From contig JAEXCS010000006.1 in assembly GCA_023402075.1 (NCBI GenBank), positions 1-35,203 of the forward strand: 35,203 nucleotides of DNA, written 5' to 3'. Of the stretch, positions 15,390-23,149 are shown piece by piece (the first letter of the stretch is position 1; every line of letters begins with the position of its first letter). The stretch comes from Bacillota bacterium. GTDB taxonomy: Bacteria; Bacillota; Clostridia; Oscillospirales; Oscillospiraceae. Under the pieces are notes generated by a model. That model was given only the letters and a program-made list of their open reading frames with translations, was not told the origin of the DNA and made no database searches. Made by a program: the position numbers and the translations under genes.

Positions 15390-15419
15390 ATTATACTCCT
15401 GCCCAAATGCCCCGGTCAA
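15390..15419 (-). promoter_or_regulatory. Sigma-A promoter of the TelA/FHA-SEDS/PBP unit
   Basis: The minus strand has a -35 TTGACC (15414-15419), an 18-base spacer and a consensus -10 TATAAT (15390-15395). The leader to the telA-like gene is about 140 bases, GC-rich and without a recognised riboswitch. Confidence 0.75.
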
Positions 15420-15425
15420 GAGAAA

Positions 15426-15453
15426 GCCCCCTGAAACAGCGCGTTTCAGGGGG
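15426..15453 (-). terminator. Terminator after the DUF6512 gene
   Basis: Eleven-base arms (CCCCCTGAAAC with GTTTCAGGGGG) pair around AGCGC or so. On the minus strand the stem is followed by CTTTCTCTT. It ends the metallo-hydrolase/DUF6512 unit just before the next promoter. Confidence 0.8.
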
Positions 15454-15467
15454 TGTTTACAATTCAT

Positions 15468-16010
15468 TCACGATGCAAGCCCGTACACGCCCGCCGCCGT
15501 GTCCAAAAACAGGGGCAGCTGGGGCGGACGATAGGTCCACAGCACAAACACCAGCGCCAGCGCCCACAGCGCCGCAAGTCCCGCTGCCTGCTGCCATCCG
15601 GAGGTAAACCGCCCCGTTCTGCCAAGGCGCCAATCCAGCAAAAACATCGCTGCCGCCGAAACAAGAAACACGGCGATGTCGGCCCACAGCGTATGAAAGC
15701 CCACAATTCCGCCATACGTGTAATGCAGCACGGGAATCAGCGCTGTCCCAATCCACAGGGAAACGCCCCGCACTGCCAGAAAGTTTCGGGAGTCCCGCAG
15801 CCAAACCTCCGCCATGGAGAGAAGGAAGGCGGGGAAAAAAAGCAGCTTCATATGCTCCCAAACAGATTCGTTTACAGAGCAAAACGCCGCGGCAATCCGA
15901 TTTTCTCCCGTCCAGTTCCAGAGAAAATGCAGCGCAATCCCCGCAACTGCGGTAAAAAGGAAGTCCCCCAGTACCCAATAAAACTCGTGCCGCCGCACCG
16001 CCACGCTCAT
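15468..16010 (-). CDS. DUF6512-type integral membrane protein
   Basis: This 180-residue protein has about five hydrophobic helices. The conserved-looking stretch SVNESVWEHMKLLFFPAF near residues 45-62 follows a first helix ending in FLWNWTG. That pattern matches my recollection of DUF6512, a membrane family of Clostridia with no known activity. ATG is preceded by GGAGGCGGAGAT. It lies 65 bases after the metallo-hydrolase gene, in the same direction and before a shared terminator, so co-transcription is likely. No catalytic motif is obvious apart from the Glu/His of NESVWEH, which would sit at the membrane surface. Confidence 0.75.
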   Translation of the reverse strand: MSVAVRRHEFYWVLGDFLFTAVAGIALHFLWNWTGENRIAAAFCSVNESVWEHMKLLFFPAFLLSMAEVWLRDSRNFLAVRGVSLWIGTALIPVLHYTYGGIVGFHTLWADIAVFLVSAAAMFLLDWRLGRTGRFTSGWQQAAGLAALWALALVFVLWTYRPPQLPLFLDTAAGVYGLAS

Positions 16011-16075
16011 ATCTCCGCCTCCGTTTCAAACCCGCTGTTGGAGACAGTGTACGCAAAGGCGGCAAAACTATGCGC

Positions 16076-16705
16076 TCAGGCGGGATATCGTAGAACCAAC
16101 ACCGCAGGTTCTGCGCCTTCCCCGCTTTCCTTGGTAAGGTACGTAAAGGAGCTTACCGGGAGACAGCGCACCGTCTCTTCGGGCCACAGCCGCAAAAAGT
16201 CCTCCACGCCGGAAACCTTTTCAAGTCCGAAGGGCGCGTGACGGTAATGCATAGGAACCACCGTCCGGGGGGTCAGCCTGTCGCACACAGCCTTGGCCCC
16301 GGCTGCATCCACCGTGAAGATTCCGCCCACGGGGACCAGCAGCACGTCGCACCTGCCGATAGCTTTCGCCTGCTTTTCCGTAAGCAGGTGGCCCAAATCC
16401 CCCAAATGGCAGACCCGAACCCCTCCGGCCGAAAAGACGCGGATGGTGTTTTCTCCCCGAAGGGCGCCCCCCTCCCCATCGTGGAACGAGGGAATTCCCT
16501 CTACGGAAAAGGGACTTTCCCGCCCCGGCAGCAGCTTCACTGCATCCGTATAGCTGTGGTCAAAATGCCCGTGACTGCAATAAACTCCGTGGGCTTCCAG
16601 ATCCAGCGCCGGATAGCCGGGAACGTCGGTATAGGGATCGACGACAATACGATAGCCGTCCTGCTCCAGAAGGAAGCAGGCGTGGCCCAGCCATGTGACG
16701 GTCAT
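16076..16705 (-). CDS. Metallo-beta-lactamase-fold hydrolase (UlaG/UPF0173-like)
   Basis: This 209-residue protein starts MTVTWLGHACFLLEQDGYRI. It has the metal-binding motif SHGHFDHSYTD (HxHxDH), a later HLGDLGH with the bridging Asp, and VVPMHYRHAPF with a final His. It is a single-domain cytoplasmic hydrolase of the UlaG/YtnP-like group that often acts on phosphoesters or lactones; the substrate is unknown. The ATG has GGGAGGGG upstream. The promoter lies partly within the end of the preceding DUF4349 gene. DUF6512 follows in the same transcript. Confidence 0.88.
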   Translation of the reverse strand: MTVTWLGHACFLLEQDGYRIVVDPYTDVPGYPALDLEAHGVYCSHGHFDHSYTDAVKLLPGRESPFSVEGIPSFHDGEGGALRGENTIRVFSAGGVRVCHLGDLGHLLTEKQAKAIGRCDVLLVPVGGIFTVDAAGAKAVCDRLTPRTVVPMHYRHAPFGLEKVSGVEDFLRLWPEETVRCLPVSSFTYLTKESGEGAEPAVLVLRYPA

Positions 16706-16784
16706 AAAAACCCCTCCCTGTTCAGTTTGCGAACACTTCACCGGAATTTATCCCAAAATTTATGAAGCTGCCCGCTTTCCCGTT

Positions 16785-16813
16785 ATTATATCGGATTTAT
16801 TCCGGTTTGTCAT
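16785..16813 (-). promoter_or_regulatory. Promoter of the metallo-hydrolase/DUF6512 unit
   Basis: The minus strand has a -35 ATGACA (16808-16813), a 17-base spacer and a -10 TATAAT (16785-16790). The -35 lies within the last codons of the DUF4349 gene, so the two units are separately initiated but nested. No terminator is seen after DUF4349. Confidence 0.7.
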
Positions 16814-17756
16814 CCTGTGTTTCCGATGCGGACGTTTCTTTTTTTGTAAGTACACGTTGTTTCCGGTGCACCAGAATCACCCCAATCAGCACAAGTGCCA
16901 CCAGCACAACCCACACCCAAGCATAGGCCAGCATCAGCAGCACGTTCTGCACAAAGTCTGCAAAGCCCCGCGCTCCCGAAACCAGCGCCCCGGCAAGACG
17001 GCTGAAAAAGCCGGTGGCGGGCTGTTCTACATTGGAAAGCTGATACACCTCGTTCAAAGAGAACTGCACCGTGGAATAGTCCACCTGCGAGTCATAACGC
17101 TTTATCTCCCCGGCCAGCGCTTCAATCTGACTTTCCGCCTCGGAAATGGCGCTTTCGATGGTGATGATGTCCTCCATGTTCTCTGCCTTGGCAAGAAGGT
17201 CCTGCAGCCGCGCAAGCTTTGTCTTCTGCGTCTCCAGCCGCCCTGCGGTGTCATAGTACAGTTCGCTCACATCCTCCACGTTGGAGCTGGTGTAGGTCAC
17301 ATGGGCCAGCTCCCCCGCCCGGGTAAGAAACGTGCTGAATTTCTCTTTGGGCACCCGGACCGAGTAGCTGCCGTACCGGTATCCGGAGCCGCCGTAGCTC
17401 ACACTGCTGTTCTGTGTCCAGCCGCCAAGCTCATCCACCAGTGCCGACAGGTTTTTCACCGTCTCGTCAAAGGTGGTGGTTTCAAGGTTCAGCTCTGCGG
17501 TGTAGATCAGTTTGCTGCCGTCCCCGCCGTCCTTCTCCGCCCGAAGCTGGTTTTCTGCTTTTCCGTTTTTCTCATAGGCAGCAAAGCCGTTCATATCCAT
17601 CGCCGCCCCGGATTCTGCGGACGGCCGATCGGCAGGGGCCGCTGTGCTGTCCATTTCCCCGCCAAAGGATGCCCCGCCAGCGGATGACGCGCCGCAGCCC
17701 GCCGCAGCCACCGTCAGACACAAAGCCGCCAGAAGCATCGCAAGCTTTCTTTTCAT
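16797..17756 (-). CDS. DUF4349 lipoprotein with coiled coil and C-terminal membrane helix
   Basis: This 319-residue protein has a lipoprotein signal ending VAAAGC (Cys21) and a low-complexity linker (22-75). The DUF4349 domain (about 80-290) begins KLIYTAELNLETTTFDETV. Within it, residues about 165-215 form a coiled coil (RLETQKTKLARLQDLLAKAE). A membrane helix (about 272-296) and a charged cytoplasmic tail follow. The lipid anchor and the C-terminal helix would pin both ends to the membrane, leaving the domain outside. DUF4349 proteins have no firmly assigned activity; an envelope role is likely. The start is supported by AGGAGG. A nine-base stem-loop lies in the leader at 17779-17803. Confidence 0.87.
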   Translation of the reverse strand: MKRKLAMLLAALCLTVAAAGCGASSAGGASFGGEMDSTAAPADRPSAESGAAMDMNGFAAYEKNGKAENQLRAEKDGGDGSKLIYTAELNLETTTFDETVKNLSALVDELGGWTQNSSVSYGGSGYRYGSYSVRVPKEKFSTFLTRAGELAHVTYTSSNVEDVSELYYDTAGRLETQKTKLARLQDLLAKAENMEDIITIESAISEAESQIEALAGEIKRYDSQVDYSTVQFSLNEVYQLSNVEQPATGFFSRLAGALVSGARGFADFVQNVLLMLAYAWVWVVLVALVLIGVILVHRKQRVLTKKETSASETQDDKPE

Positions 17757-17778
17757 CGTTTTTTCCTCCTTGTCGTTC

Positions 17779-17803
17779 GCCCATCCGCTTCCAACGGATG
17801 GGC
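17779..17803 (-). promoter_or_regulatory. Leader stem-loop before the DUF4349 gene
   Basis: Perfect arms GCCCATCCG and CGGATGGGC enclose a seven-base loop just upstream of the AGGAGG site on the minus strand. No U-tract follows, so it is more likely an mRNA-stability or translation element than a terminator. Confidence 0.5.
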
Positions 17804-17849
17804 ATTTGTTTCTTTAGACGCAGAAGCATGGAAAAAGTTACACAATTTC

Positions 17850-17878
17850 TTGCGTTTTTTTTCAGACGGCGTTAAAAT
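17850..17878 (+). promoter_or_regulatory. Promoter of the alpha-hydroxy-acid enzyme gene
   Basis: The plus strand has a -35 TTGCGT (17850-17855), a 17-base T-rich spacer and a -10 TAAAAT (17873-17878), about 50 bases before the ATG, which has a GGAGG site. Confidence 0.65.
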
Positions 17879-17926
17879 GGCGGCAGTACGCGCGCAATCA
17901 CCGCGCAGCATGGGAGGAATCGTTCT

Positions 17927-18964
17927 ATGACATATCAGGAAGTATTGGAAAGCGCCCGCACCCGCGTCGGTCCCCATTGCAAGGCCTGTCCGGTCTGCAA
18001 CGGCGTGGTCTGCAAAAACACTGTTCCCGGCCCGGGCGCAAAGGGCATCGGCACCGGCTTCATCCGCAACTATCAGAAGTGGCAGGAGCTGTGTGTCAAT
18101 ATGGATACCATCTGCGAAAACAAACCCGCGGACACCACATTCAAGGTTTTCGGCCAGACCTTTGACCTGCCGGTGTTTGCCGCGCCCATCGGGGCCATGA
18201 CGCTGCACTATGGCGACAGGTACGACGATCTGACCTATAACGACCAACTCATCTCCGCCTGCGCGGCGGCAGGCATCGCCGCCTTTACCGGCGACGGCAC
18301 CAATCCCGCCGTGGTGGAAGGGGCGGCAAAGGCCATCGCCGCCAGCGGCGGTCATGGCGTGCCCACTGTCAAGCCCTGGAATCTGGAGCTGATCCGTGAG
18401 AAGATGGCGCTGGTGAACACGGGCAATCCCTTTGCCGTGGCCATGGACATCGACGCGGCGGGCCTGCCCTTCCTGAAAAACATGCAGCCCCCTGCCGGAA
18501 GCAAAACAGTGGAGGAGCTGCGGGAAATTGCATTGCTTGCCAAAAGGCCCTTCATTCTCAAGGGCATCATGACCGTGGAAGGCGCGAAAAAGGCCCTGAA
18601 GGCCGGGGCCTCCGGCATAGTCGTATCCAACCACGGCGGACGCGTGCTGGACAACTGCCCCGCCACAGCAGAGGTTTTGCCTGCCATTGTGGACGCAGTG
18701 GGCGGCAAGCTGACAGTCTTTGTGGATGGCGGCATCCGCACCGGAATGGACGTGTTTAAGGCGCTGGCTCTGGGTGCGGACGCGGTGCTCATCGGCCGTC
18801 CCTTTGTCACCATGGTGTACGGTGGTGGGGCCGAGGGCGTTTCTATCTACGTAGAAAAGCTGAAATCCGAGCTGTCGGACACCATGGCCATGTGCGGCGC
18901 CCACAGTCTTGCCGACATTCGGCGGGACATGGTGATGACCCCCCGGGATTTGGAACGGCTCTGA
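17927..18964 (+). CDS. FMN-dependent alpha-hydroxy-acid oxidizing protein
   Basis: This 345-residue TIM-barrel flavoprotein is related to lactate oxidase and glycolate oxidase. It shows an FMN-binding APIGAMTLHY region, a catalytic Lys in FILKGIMT, the catalytic His and Arg in VVSNHGGRVLD, and phosphate-binding loops VDGGIRTGMDVFKAL and GADAVLIGRPF. It should oxidise a 2-hydroxy acid to a 2-keto acid. In a strict anaerobe the electron acceptor is unlikely to be oxygen. The N-terminus is unusual: CKACPVCNGVVCKN (about residues 18-31) places four cysteines where classical members have none. It might bind metal or an iron-sulfur cluster, but this is not established. It is transcribed alone, between its own promoter and a strong terminator. 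The length is slightly short for the family. Confidence 0.88.
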   Translation: MTYQEVLESARTRVGPHCKACPVCNGVVCKNTVPGPGAKGIGTGFIRNYQKWQELCVNMDTICENKPADTTFKVFGQTFDLPVFAAPIGAMTLHYGDRYDDLTYNDQLISACAAAGIAAFTGDGTNPAVVEGAAKAIAASGGHGVPTVKPWNLELIREKMALVNTGNPFAVAMDIDAAGLPFLKNMQPPAGSKTVEELREIALLAKRPFILKGIMTVEGAKKALKAGASGIVVSNHGGRVLDNCPATAEVLPAIVDAVGGKLTVFVDGGIRTGMDVFKALALGADAVLIGRPFVTMVYGGGAEGVSIYVEKLKSELSDTMAMCGAHSLADIRRDMVMTPRDLERL

Positions 18965-18974
18965 TACCCGCAGT

Positions 18975-19009
18975 AAAAGGCGGCCCCGGGGTATCCGGGG
19001 CCGCCTTTT
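18975..19009. terminator. Bidirectional terminator
   Basis: Fifteen-base arms begin AAAAGGCGGCCCCGG and end in CCGCCTTTT around a GGTAT loop. The A and T runs on the two sides allow it to serve both the oxidizing-enzyme gene and the opposing lipoprotein unit. Confidence 0.9.
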
Positions 19010-19025
19010 ATTTCAACTATCAGTT

Positions 19026-19550
19026 TTACACAGACACTCCGGCTTCTTTTGCGGTAAAGAATACCTCGTACAGATTACCGGTTTCGCCGGTGTCAAATTC
19101 CTCCAGATAGACAATGGAAAAATCCGCAAAATCCGTCGGAACCTCAAAAATCAAAAGACCGGTCCGCTCCTCATCCACTGCCAGATCATACTCGGACTCC
19201 AGCTGCTCCGCACTCACCATGGTTTCAATGGGGTTTGCAAACGCGTTATCCTGATCGTCCTTGTCAGTCCACTGGGCCTGAAAATCGGTGTCAAACATGA
19301 GGATGCTTTCTTTAAACGTGTTTTTAATTGTCAGTTCCGACACCAGCAGCTTATGGTCCGCGTCAGGGGCATATTCCTCGTAAGTATCACAAATATAAAC
19401 GCTATTGACCGTGAAATCAAAAAACTCACTGTGCATCACATCTCCGATGCGGCCCTCTTCATACTCTTCGCTGCTTCCGCCGCATGCGGATAGCGTTAAC
19501 ATGAGGCCCATTGCAGCCGCCAAAGCCCATCTTTTGTTTCTCAGTTTCAT
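19026..19550 (-). CDS. Small DUF4352-like lipoprotein
   Basis: This 174-residue protein has a basic signal peptide and lipobox LSACGG (Cys23), so it is a surface lipoprotein. The mature part reads as an immunoglobulin-like beta sandwich (FFDFTVNSVYICDTYEEYAPDA, then KLLVSELTIKNTFKESI), the pattern of DUF4352/telomere-binding-factor-2-like lipoproteins in Firmicutes. No enzymatic motif is seen. It is very acidic. ATG has AGAGG eight bases upstream. It is the last gene of a three-gene run after the thioesterase (47-base gap). What it binds is unknown. Confidence 0.75.
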   Translation of the reverse strand: MKLRNKRWALAAAMGLMLTLSACGGSSEEYEEGRIGDVMHSEFFDFTVNSVYICDTYEEYAPDADHKLLVSELTIKNTFKESILMFDTDFQAQWTDKDDQDNAFANPIETMVSAEQLESEYDLAVDEERTGLLIFEVPTDFADFSIVYLEEFDTGETGNLYEVFFTAKEAGVSV

Positions 19551-19597
19551 TTTCAATACCTCTTTTTCTATCTTTTTTCTATTTTTACTCATCTGCG

Positions 19598-20371
19598 TCA
19601 AACTTGTAACGCAACTGTGTCAAACTCGCATCGGCAGGAAAAGCACAGCGTCTCTCCAAGCCGTCCCTCCATGGTGTAGGTGTTCTCCTCCCGAAAGCCC
19701 AGCAGCCCGATTGTCTCCCCCAGTACGGCTTCCTTGCTGTAATTCACATACAGCTCCCGCAAAGGGGCGGACTGCAAATCCTCCGGCAGGGCGTCCCATA
19801 CGATGTCGCCGTAATTTCCGCTGTATACATGGCCGTTGCCGTCCAGATCGGACCAGCGAACAGGACGCGGCCCCAGCTCCGCCAGTCCATCCTTGGGCAA
19901 AAATATTTTTCGGCATTCCGGGCTGTCGATTGCCTTGGGGCAGACATGCACAGTCTTTGCTTTAAAATCGGAGGGCCGGAGAATTTTCCGCTCCGCCGGA
20001 TCAATGAGAATCCACTCGCTGCGGGCGCTCACCGCGGCGGCCCCGTTCTCATCCGTCAGCTCATAGGCCCGGCGCAGATGCGCGCCCCGGATGCCGTCTT
20101 CCCAGGTTGAGATGGTAAGTACCTCCCGGTTCATGGGCCGCCGATGAATCCGAAGCGCCACCCGGGAGAGCAAAAACACCTGCCCCATCTCGTAAAGCTT
20201 CTGATAAGGCAGGCCCCTTGCGTCATAGTCAAAGCCCGCCGCCCCTGCCACAAGGCTCAAAAGCTTTGCCGGGCGCACATATTTGTCTCTGTCGCAGTCG
20301 GCAAAGGACAGCTCCACCTCCCGGGCGTAGCAATCCTCCGTCAGCCATTGCCGAAATGCATTCAAGTCCAT
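19598..20371 (-). CDS. Acyl-ACP thioesterase (FatA/FatB-like)
   Basis: This 257-residue protein is a double hot-dog enzyme of the plant-like acyl-ACP thioesterase family found in Clostridia. The first hot dog (about 12-145) starts with REVELSFADCDRDKYVRPAKLL, and the second (about 160-255) contains VRWSDLDGNGHVYSGNYGDIVWD. The Asn-Gly-His there corresponds to the conserved catalytic Asn/His pair. It should release free fatty acids from acyl carrier protein in the cytoplasm. Chain-length preference cannot be read. The second-domain motif is slightly variant (HVYSGNY rather than HVNNxxY). ATG has AGGAG upstream. It starts 11 bases after the DUF2238-like gene, so co-transcription is near certain. 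Confidence 0.88.
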   Translation of the reverse strand: MDLNAFRQWLTEDCYAREVELSFADCDRDKYVRPAKLLSLVAGAAGFDYDARGLPYQKLYEMGQVFLLSRVALRIHRRPMNREVLTISTWEDGIRGAHLRRAYELTDENGAAAVSARSEWILIDPAERKILRPSDFKAKTVHVCPKAIDSPECRKIFLPKDGLAELGPRPVRWSDLDGNGHVYSGNYGDIVWDALPEDLQSAPLRELYVNYSKEAVLGETIGLLGFREENTYTMEGRLGETLCFSCRCEFDTVALQV

Positions 20372-20382
20372 CCCGCTCCTTT

Positions 20383-21381
20383 TTACCGTCCGCCAGCAGC
20401 GGGCGCTTCATCTTCCGGATTTTTCGTTTCATTCTGAGGGCTTCCCTCTGTACCGGCGCGTTTCTTCGGGTCTTCCCGTTCCTCTGCGCCGCCATCTTTC
20501 TCAAGCAAAAGGGTCTCCGCTTCCGCGGCAGACCGCTCCCGCGCCTGAGCCAGATAATCCCGGTGCGCCTCTTTGGGGCTGGGGACAAAGCTCTGTGCCG
20601 CCGTCTGCCGCTTACCCTGACTTTTCACATAGAAAAAACCGGTGACGGAGAACACCGCCGCGCCGATAAAGTTTACAATCAGGTCCTTCATGGTGTCAAT
20701 CAGCCCGATGTCCAGATAGCCTCCAAGACCCATGTCCTCTCCATTTACCACAACCTCTGTGATATCCGGAATCACCACCACTTTGTTGCTGCGGCTGGCA
20801 TCCAGCATCACAGTTTTAATCATGTGGATAATTGTATCCTTTTGCATGTCCGTTCCCAGAAAGTAGTCGCAGCCAAACTCAAAAAACTCCCACAGCACGC
20901 CGATGGTCATGGAAAAGCAAAACGCCGTCAGCGCCATAAACACGGGTGAAAGATCAAAGGTAAGCCGGGGATTGTCATTGAGCAGCACCACCATGGAAAA
21001 GCCCACCGCCGCGGCAAGAAATCCATTCAGCGTATGCAAAATCGTGTCCCAAAAGGGAATCACAATGTAAAACGCATTGACCTCTCCCAAAATCTCGGCT
21101 GCGAAAATAAAGCACAGCACCGTGATTTCCAGCGGCGGAGGAAGCTCAATCCGCAGCCGCACCTGCACCCAGCTGGGCAGGTAGAGCAGCAGCAGTGTCA
21201 GCACGCAGAAAAAGGCGCTTTCATAGCTCCCCAGCCAAAGTTGGCGGGACAGCGCCAGAATCACCAGCGCGCGGAGAGAATAAAATACAAAAAAGGAACT
21301 TTTATGCTCCCGAAGTTCCTTATTCAGGGCCGTTTTGAAATTTCGGCGTTCCGTCCGCCGACGTTCCTTTTTGTGATTCAT
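20383..21381 (-). CDS. DUF2238-like (YjdF-type) membrane protein
   Basis: This 332-residue protein has about eight membrane segments in residues 30-265. The central motif IPFWDTILHTLNGFLAAAVGF and later GVLWEFFEFGCDYFLGTDMQ are hallmarks of the DUF2238/YjdF membrane family, with conserved Asp, His and Glu at the membrane face. Function is unknown. Unlike typical members of about 200 residues, it has an acidic-basic cytoplasmic tail of about 70 residues (270-332). The start at 21381 has GGGGGAG directly upstream; an ATG eight codons earlier precedes that site. It leads the run with the thioesterase and lipoprotein, which suggests a membrane-lipid link. Confidence 0.78.
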   Translation of the reverse strand: MNHKKERRRTERRNFKTALNKELREHKSSFFVFYSLRALVILALSRQLWLGSYESAFFCVLTLLLLYLPSWVQVRLRIELPPPLEITVLCFIFAAEILGEVNAFYIVIPFWDTILHTLNGFLAAAVGFSMVVLLNDNPRLTFDLSPVFMALTAFCFSMTIGVLWEFFEFGCDYFLGTDMQKDTIIHMIKTVMLDASRSNKVVVIPDITEVVVNGEDMGLGGYLDIGLIDTMKDLIVNFIGAAVFSVTGFFYVKSQGKRQTAAQSFVPSPKEAHRDYLAQARERSAAEAETLLLEKDGGAEEREDPKKRAGTEGSPQNETKNPEDEAPAAGGR

Positions 21382-21435
21382 AACTCCCCCTTTCTGTATT
21401 TCCAAAGCCCGTTTCGGCTTTGGGCTTAGGCAACT

Positions 21436-21464
21436 ACAATACCATAAATTTCTTCTTTTTGCAA
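21436..21464 (-). promoter_or_regulatory. Promoter of the DUF2238/thioesterase/lipoprotein unit
   Basis: The minus strand has a -35 TTGCAA (21459-21464), a 17-base spacer and a -10 TATTGT (21436-21441). A hairpin CCAAAGCC...GGCTTTGG (21402-21423) lies between promoter and ribosome site in the leader. Confidence 0.65.
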
Positions 21465-21470
21465 GAGTAA

Positions 21471-21506
21471 GGCGGCTTTGTATCCCCGCGGGATGCCAAA
21501 GCCGCC
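21471..21506 (-). terminator. Hairpin after the SpoVAF-like gene
   Basis: Ten-base arms GGCGGCTTTG and CAAAGCCGCC, extended by an inner ATCCC/GGGAT pair, form a strong stem five bases after the stop codon. On the minus strand it is followed only by a weak TTACTCTT tract, so termination may be partial. Confidence 0.7.
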
Positions 21507-21511
21507 GTTTT

Positions 21512-22930
21512 TCACGTATTGTCCCGTCCGATAGGCTCGCGGATGATCAGCCGCTTCAACGCCTTGCCGTTAAAGGGAATCAGCGGATACAGATAGCCGG
21601 GGCCTACCACCGTCTTGTTGGTGGCCACCAGCCAGAAAATCAGCAAAATTCCGCCTACAAGACCCCACAGGTCAAAAATTGCGGAGAGAATCAAAAGCAG
21701 CATCCGCAGCAGCTTCACCGCATAGCCCAGCTCAAAGCTGGGTTGGGAAAAGCCGGAGATGGACACCACTGCCATATACACCAGCACTTCCGGCGTGAGC
21801 CACCCAGCCTGCACCGCAAAATCTCCGAAAATTAAAGCACCCAGCATAGAGAAGGAGTTGGACAAGGCGCTGGGCGTGTTCAGGCAGGCCAGTTTTAAAA
21901 GGTCTATCAGAAATTCCACCACCAAAAGCTGCGCCAGCAGCGGCAGCGCACAAGGCTCCGGCTTTGCCAGAAACACCAGCCAGTCCGGCAGGCGGTTGGG
22001 CTGGCTGACCAACAGATACCATGTGGGCGTGATGAACAGGCTCAGCAGCATCACCGACATTCTAAGAAGCCGCAGATAAGTTCCCACCAGAGGCGGGAAG
22101 TAGAAATCGTTGGCCTCCTGCGTAAAGCCGAAAATGGTGGTGGGCAGCAGCATGGCCGCCGGGGTGTTGTCCACCAGTACCACAACGCTCCCCTCCATCA
22201 CGGTGGCCGCCGCCGTGTCGGGCCGCTCAGTATATCTTATTTTGGGGAAGGGATTATACCACTGCTTGGGGCGAATAGCCTCGGCAAGGCTCTCCTGCCC
22301 CATGGAGAGGGAGTGGACGTCCACCCCGGCCAGCTTTTCCCGAACTTGCTCCAGCACCTTTCGGTCCACCCGGTCCTCCATGTAGCAAAGCACCACATCC
22401 GTCCGGCTTCGTCCGCCCACCTTGTGGCTTTCCATGGTTAACTGCGGGTCCCGGATGCGGCGGCGCAGCAGCGCCATGTTGGGCACGACGGCTTCTACAA
22501 AGCCGTCGTGGGCGCCACGCAATACCTTTCCGTCCGCAGGCTCATCCACCCCCCGGGAGGGATAGCCTTTCGCGTCCATCATCGCCCCGCCGGTAAGTCC
22601 TTCCATGAGAAACAGAGTTTTTCCCAACAGAACGGATGTGCAAATATCCTCCAAATCCTCTGTCACGTTTGTCTCGGAAAAGGTAATGAACCTGTCGGCA
22701 AACTCCTGCATCTTCGTGAGCGTCCTCACCTGCTCGGGACGCAGTGACAGCCAGAAGGCCCCCATCCGCTCTAAAATCGTATCCTGTCCATAGCCGTCAA
22801 TGACCCAGATGCGGGATCTGCGCCCTCCGATGACAAAATCCCGCGCCACCATATCGCAGTTGCGCCCCGCGCCAAGCAGATCATCCAAGCGGCGGACATT
22901 GTCGTCATAGCGGGTTGAAAGCTGTTCCAT
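21512..22930 (-). CDS. SpoVAF/GerA-family spore germination protein
   Basis: This 472-residue protein has a soluble N-terminal part (about 1-275). It includes TFSETNVTEDLEDICTSVLLGKTLFLMEG and the GerA-family signature RDPQLTMESHKVGGRSRTDVVLCYME. A membrane domain of about five or six helices follows (280-450), with FYFPPLVGTYLRLLRM and CLNTPSALSNSFSMLGALIFGDFAV. It matches SpoVAF and GerA subunit A, inner-spore-membrane proteins that help ion or dipicolinate release in germination. Length favours SpoVAF. No spoVAE or gerB/gerC lies beside it, so it is an orphan here. GGGAGG precedes ATG by six bases. A sigma-G-like promoter supports forespore expression. It is direct evidence that the lineage sporulates. 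Confidence 0.9.
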   Translation of the reverse strand: MEQLSTRYDDNVRRLDDLLGAGRNCDMVARDFVIGGRRSRIWVIDGYGQDTILERMGAFWLSLRPEQVRTLTKMQEFADRFITFSETNVTEDLEDICTSVLLGKTLFLMEGLTGGAMMDAKGYPSRGVDEPADGKVLRGAHDGFVEAVVPNMALLRRRIRDPQLTMESHKVGGRSRTDVVLCYMEDRVDRKVLEQVREKLAGVDVHSLSMGQESLAEAIRPKQWYNPFPKIRYTERPDTAAATVMEGSVVVLVDNTPAAMLLPTTIFGFTQEANDFYFPPLVGTYLRLLRMSVMLLSLFITPTWYLLVSQPNRLPDWLVFLAKPEPCALPLLAQLLVVEFLIDLLKLACLNTPSALSNSFSMLGALIFGDFAVQAGWLTPEVLVYMAVVSISGFSQPSFELGYAVKLLRMLLLILSAIFDLWGLVGGILLIFWLVATNKTVVGPGYLYPLIPFNGKALKRLIIREPIGRDNT

Positions 22931-22952
22931 ACCGCACCTCCCTTTTGGGGTC

Positions 22953-22982
22953 TAGTATGGATTTTGGGGAGAGAAGTTATGT
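22953..22982 (-). promoter_or_regulatory. Sigma-G-like forespore promoter
   Basis: The minus strand has CATACTA (22953-22959), fitting the sigma-G -10 pattern CATnHTA, and ACATA (22978-22982) 18 bases upstream, close to the -35 pattern GHATR. It lies 23 bases before the SpoVAF-like gene, consistent with late forespore expression. Confidence 0.55.
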
Positions 22983-23021
22983 AAAAATCCGCTAAAATCA
23001 AAAATCCGTGTTTTCTACTTA

Positions 23022-23054
23022 AAGAGGCTGAGGAAGCGAATTCCTCAGCCTCTT
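23022..23054 (-). terminator. Terminator after the DUF2156-GNAT gene
   Basis: Fourteen-base perfect arms (AAGAGGCTGAGGAA with TTCCTCAGCCTCTT) enclose GCGAA. On the minus strand the stem ends in CTCTTTAAG. It lies about 95 bases past the stop codon at 23150; the intervening 23055-23149 has no gene. Confidence 0.75.
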
Positions 23055-23149
23055 GCTATCCATTGCCCACAGGCGACAAACTGATTTTCAACAAATCCGC
23101 ATCAGAGGTTTTTGATTCTTTAAAGCCCCACTGCAAAAATCTTGAAAGC

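Noticed and set aside
17753..18904. 383-codon minus-strand open frame
   Set aside because: Antisense shadow of the FMN enzyme, which has intact catalytic motifs on the plus strand.
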